A stretch of DNA of 6,366 nucleotides, taken from JAISGQ01 sp045604155. GTDB taxonomy: Bacteria; Bacillota; Clostridia; Oscillospirales; Acutalibacteraceae. The translations under genes were made by a program, and so were the position numbers. Every line of letters begins with the position of its first letter. The first letter of the stretch is position 1. The stretch lies in contig JAZUNN010000067.1 in NCBI GenBank assembly GCA_045604155.1, positions 1-6,366 on the forward strand. The letters run 5' to 3'. Below the pieces are notes generated by a model that ran no database searches, was not told where the DNA came from, and saw nothing but the letters and a program-made list of their open reading frames with translations. Shown one piece after another: positions 6,067 through 6,366 of this stretch.

Positions 6067-6366
6067 ATGGGTTTTTGCGGCAGTATGGCAGTAGCTCAAT
6101 CGGGAGGACCTACTTCGGCAATTAATGCAACGCTTTTGGGCGTGATTGAGGGAGCAATGGAGGCAGGAGTAAAAATTTACGGAGCAGAGCATGGAATCAA
6201 GGGAATTATGGGAAACAACATGACCCTTCTCAATCCGATTTTTGAAAACAACGAAAACCGTGAATTACTAAAAACCACACCTGCGGCTTTTCTCGGTTCT
6301 TGCAGGTACAAGCTTCCCGATACCTTGGAAAAAAATGAAATTTACGAATCAATATTTGAAAATCTT
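6067..6366 (+). CDS. 6-phosphofructokinase, PPi-dependent type, N-terminal part (runs off the window)
   Basis: Only the first 100 codons are present. The product begins with MAVAQSGGPTSAINATLLGVI at residues 7-27. This is the nucleotide/PPi-binding beginning of the phosphofructokinase fold, in the form typical of PPi-dependent enzymes of anaerobes. It continues with GAEHGIKGIMG (39-49) and TPAAFLGSCRYKLPD, where ATP-PFKs have the TARC-like segment. The enzyme phosphorylates fructose 6-phosphate to fructose 1,6-bisphosphate, central to glycolysis. The start at 6067 is chosen because GGGGAGG (6051-6057) lies 9 nt upstream; the in-frame ATG at 6085 has no such site. The phosphate donor is inferred from family resemblance, since the deciding GGDGS/GGDDT region lies outside the window. 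Eight of its 12 glycine codons are GGA, against 1 of 22 in the LeuA-like gene. Confidence 0.9.
   Translation, partial: MGFCGSMAVAQSGGPTSAINATLLGVIEGAMEAGVKIYGAEHGIKGIMGNNMTLLNPIFENNENRELLKTTPAAFLGSCRYKLPDTLEKNEIYESIFENL

Overview
The window looks like a chromosomal segment from a Gram-positive anaerobe of the Clostridia, most likely a Ruminococcus-like member of the Oscillospiraceae. The pointers are a T-box leader, strong GGAGG-type ribosome binding sites, GGC/CTC/AAG-rich codon use, a PPi-type phosphofructokinase, and an intergenic array of CCCCTAC-ended palindromes of a kind I recall from these genomes. The genus is an inference. The family-level calls are firmer.

Positions 1-430 hold no gene. 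They contain a long-stem hairpin that may terminate an upstream gene, a perfect 10-bp hairpin followed by T residues, and four diverged palindromic units spaced about 60 bp apart. Positions 433-752 hold a promoter and a complete T-box riboswitch: Stem I with a probable CTC (leucine) specifier, Stem II and IIA/B elements, the antiterminator with its UGGU bulge, and an 18-bp terminator with a U tract.

The T-box controls two tightly coupled plus-strand genes (796-2184 and 2186-4648, one base apart). The first encodes a 462-residue relative of 2-isopropylmalate synthase. Its C-terminal leucine-binding (LeuA_dimer) domain is well conserved, but the catalytic-barrel motifs RDG and HxHND have been replaced. 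The second encodes an 820-residue fusion of a xylose-isomerase/AP-endonuclease-2-like TIM barrel to a complete AMP-forming acyl-CoA ligase. A leucine-starvation switch, a protein that looks like a leucine sensor without a catalytic site, and an acyl-CoA ligase suggest a leucine-regulated acyl-activation module. One attractive substrate is isovalerate, whose CoA ester some rumen bacteria carboxylate reductively to make leucine. This is the main candidate for an undescribed system here.

A 13-bp hairpin, probably acting in both directions, separates this operon from a convergent, apparently orphan trpB (minus strand, 4689-5909). Upstream of trpB is an 11-codon leader ORF with an excellent ribosome binding site and one Trp codon. 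Divergent from it, the 5' end of a PPi-type phosphofructokinase gene starts at 6067 and runs off the window. Its glycine codon use is strikingly different from that of the LeuA-like gene.
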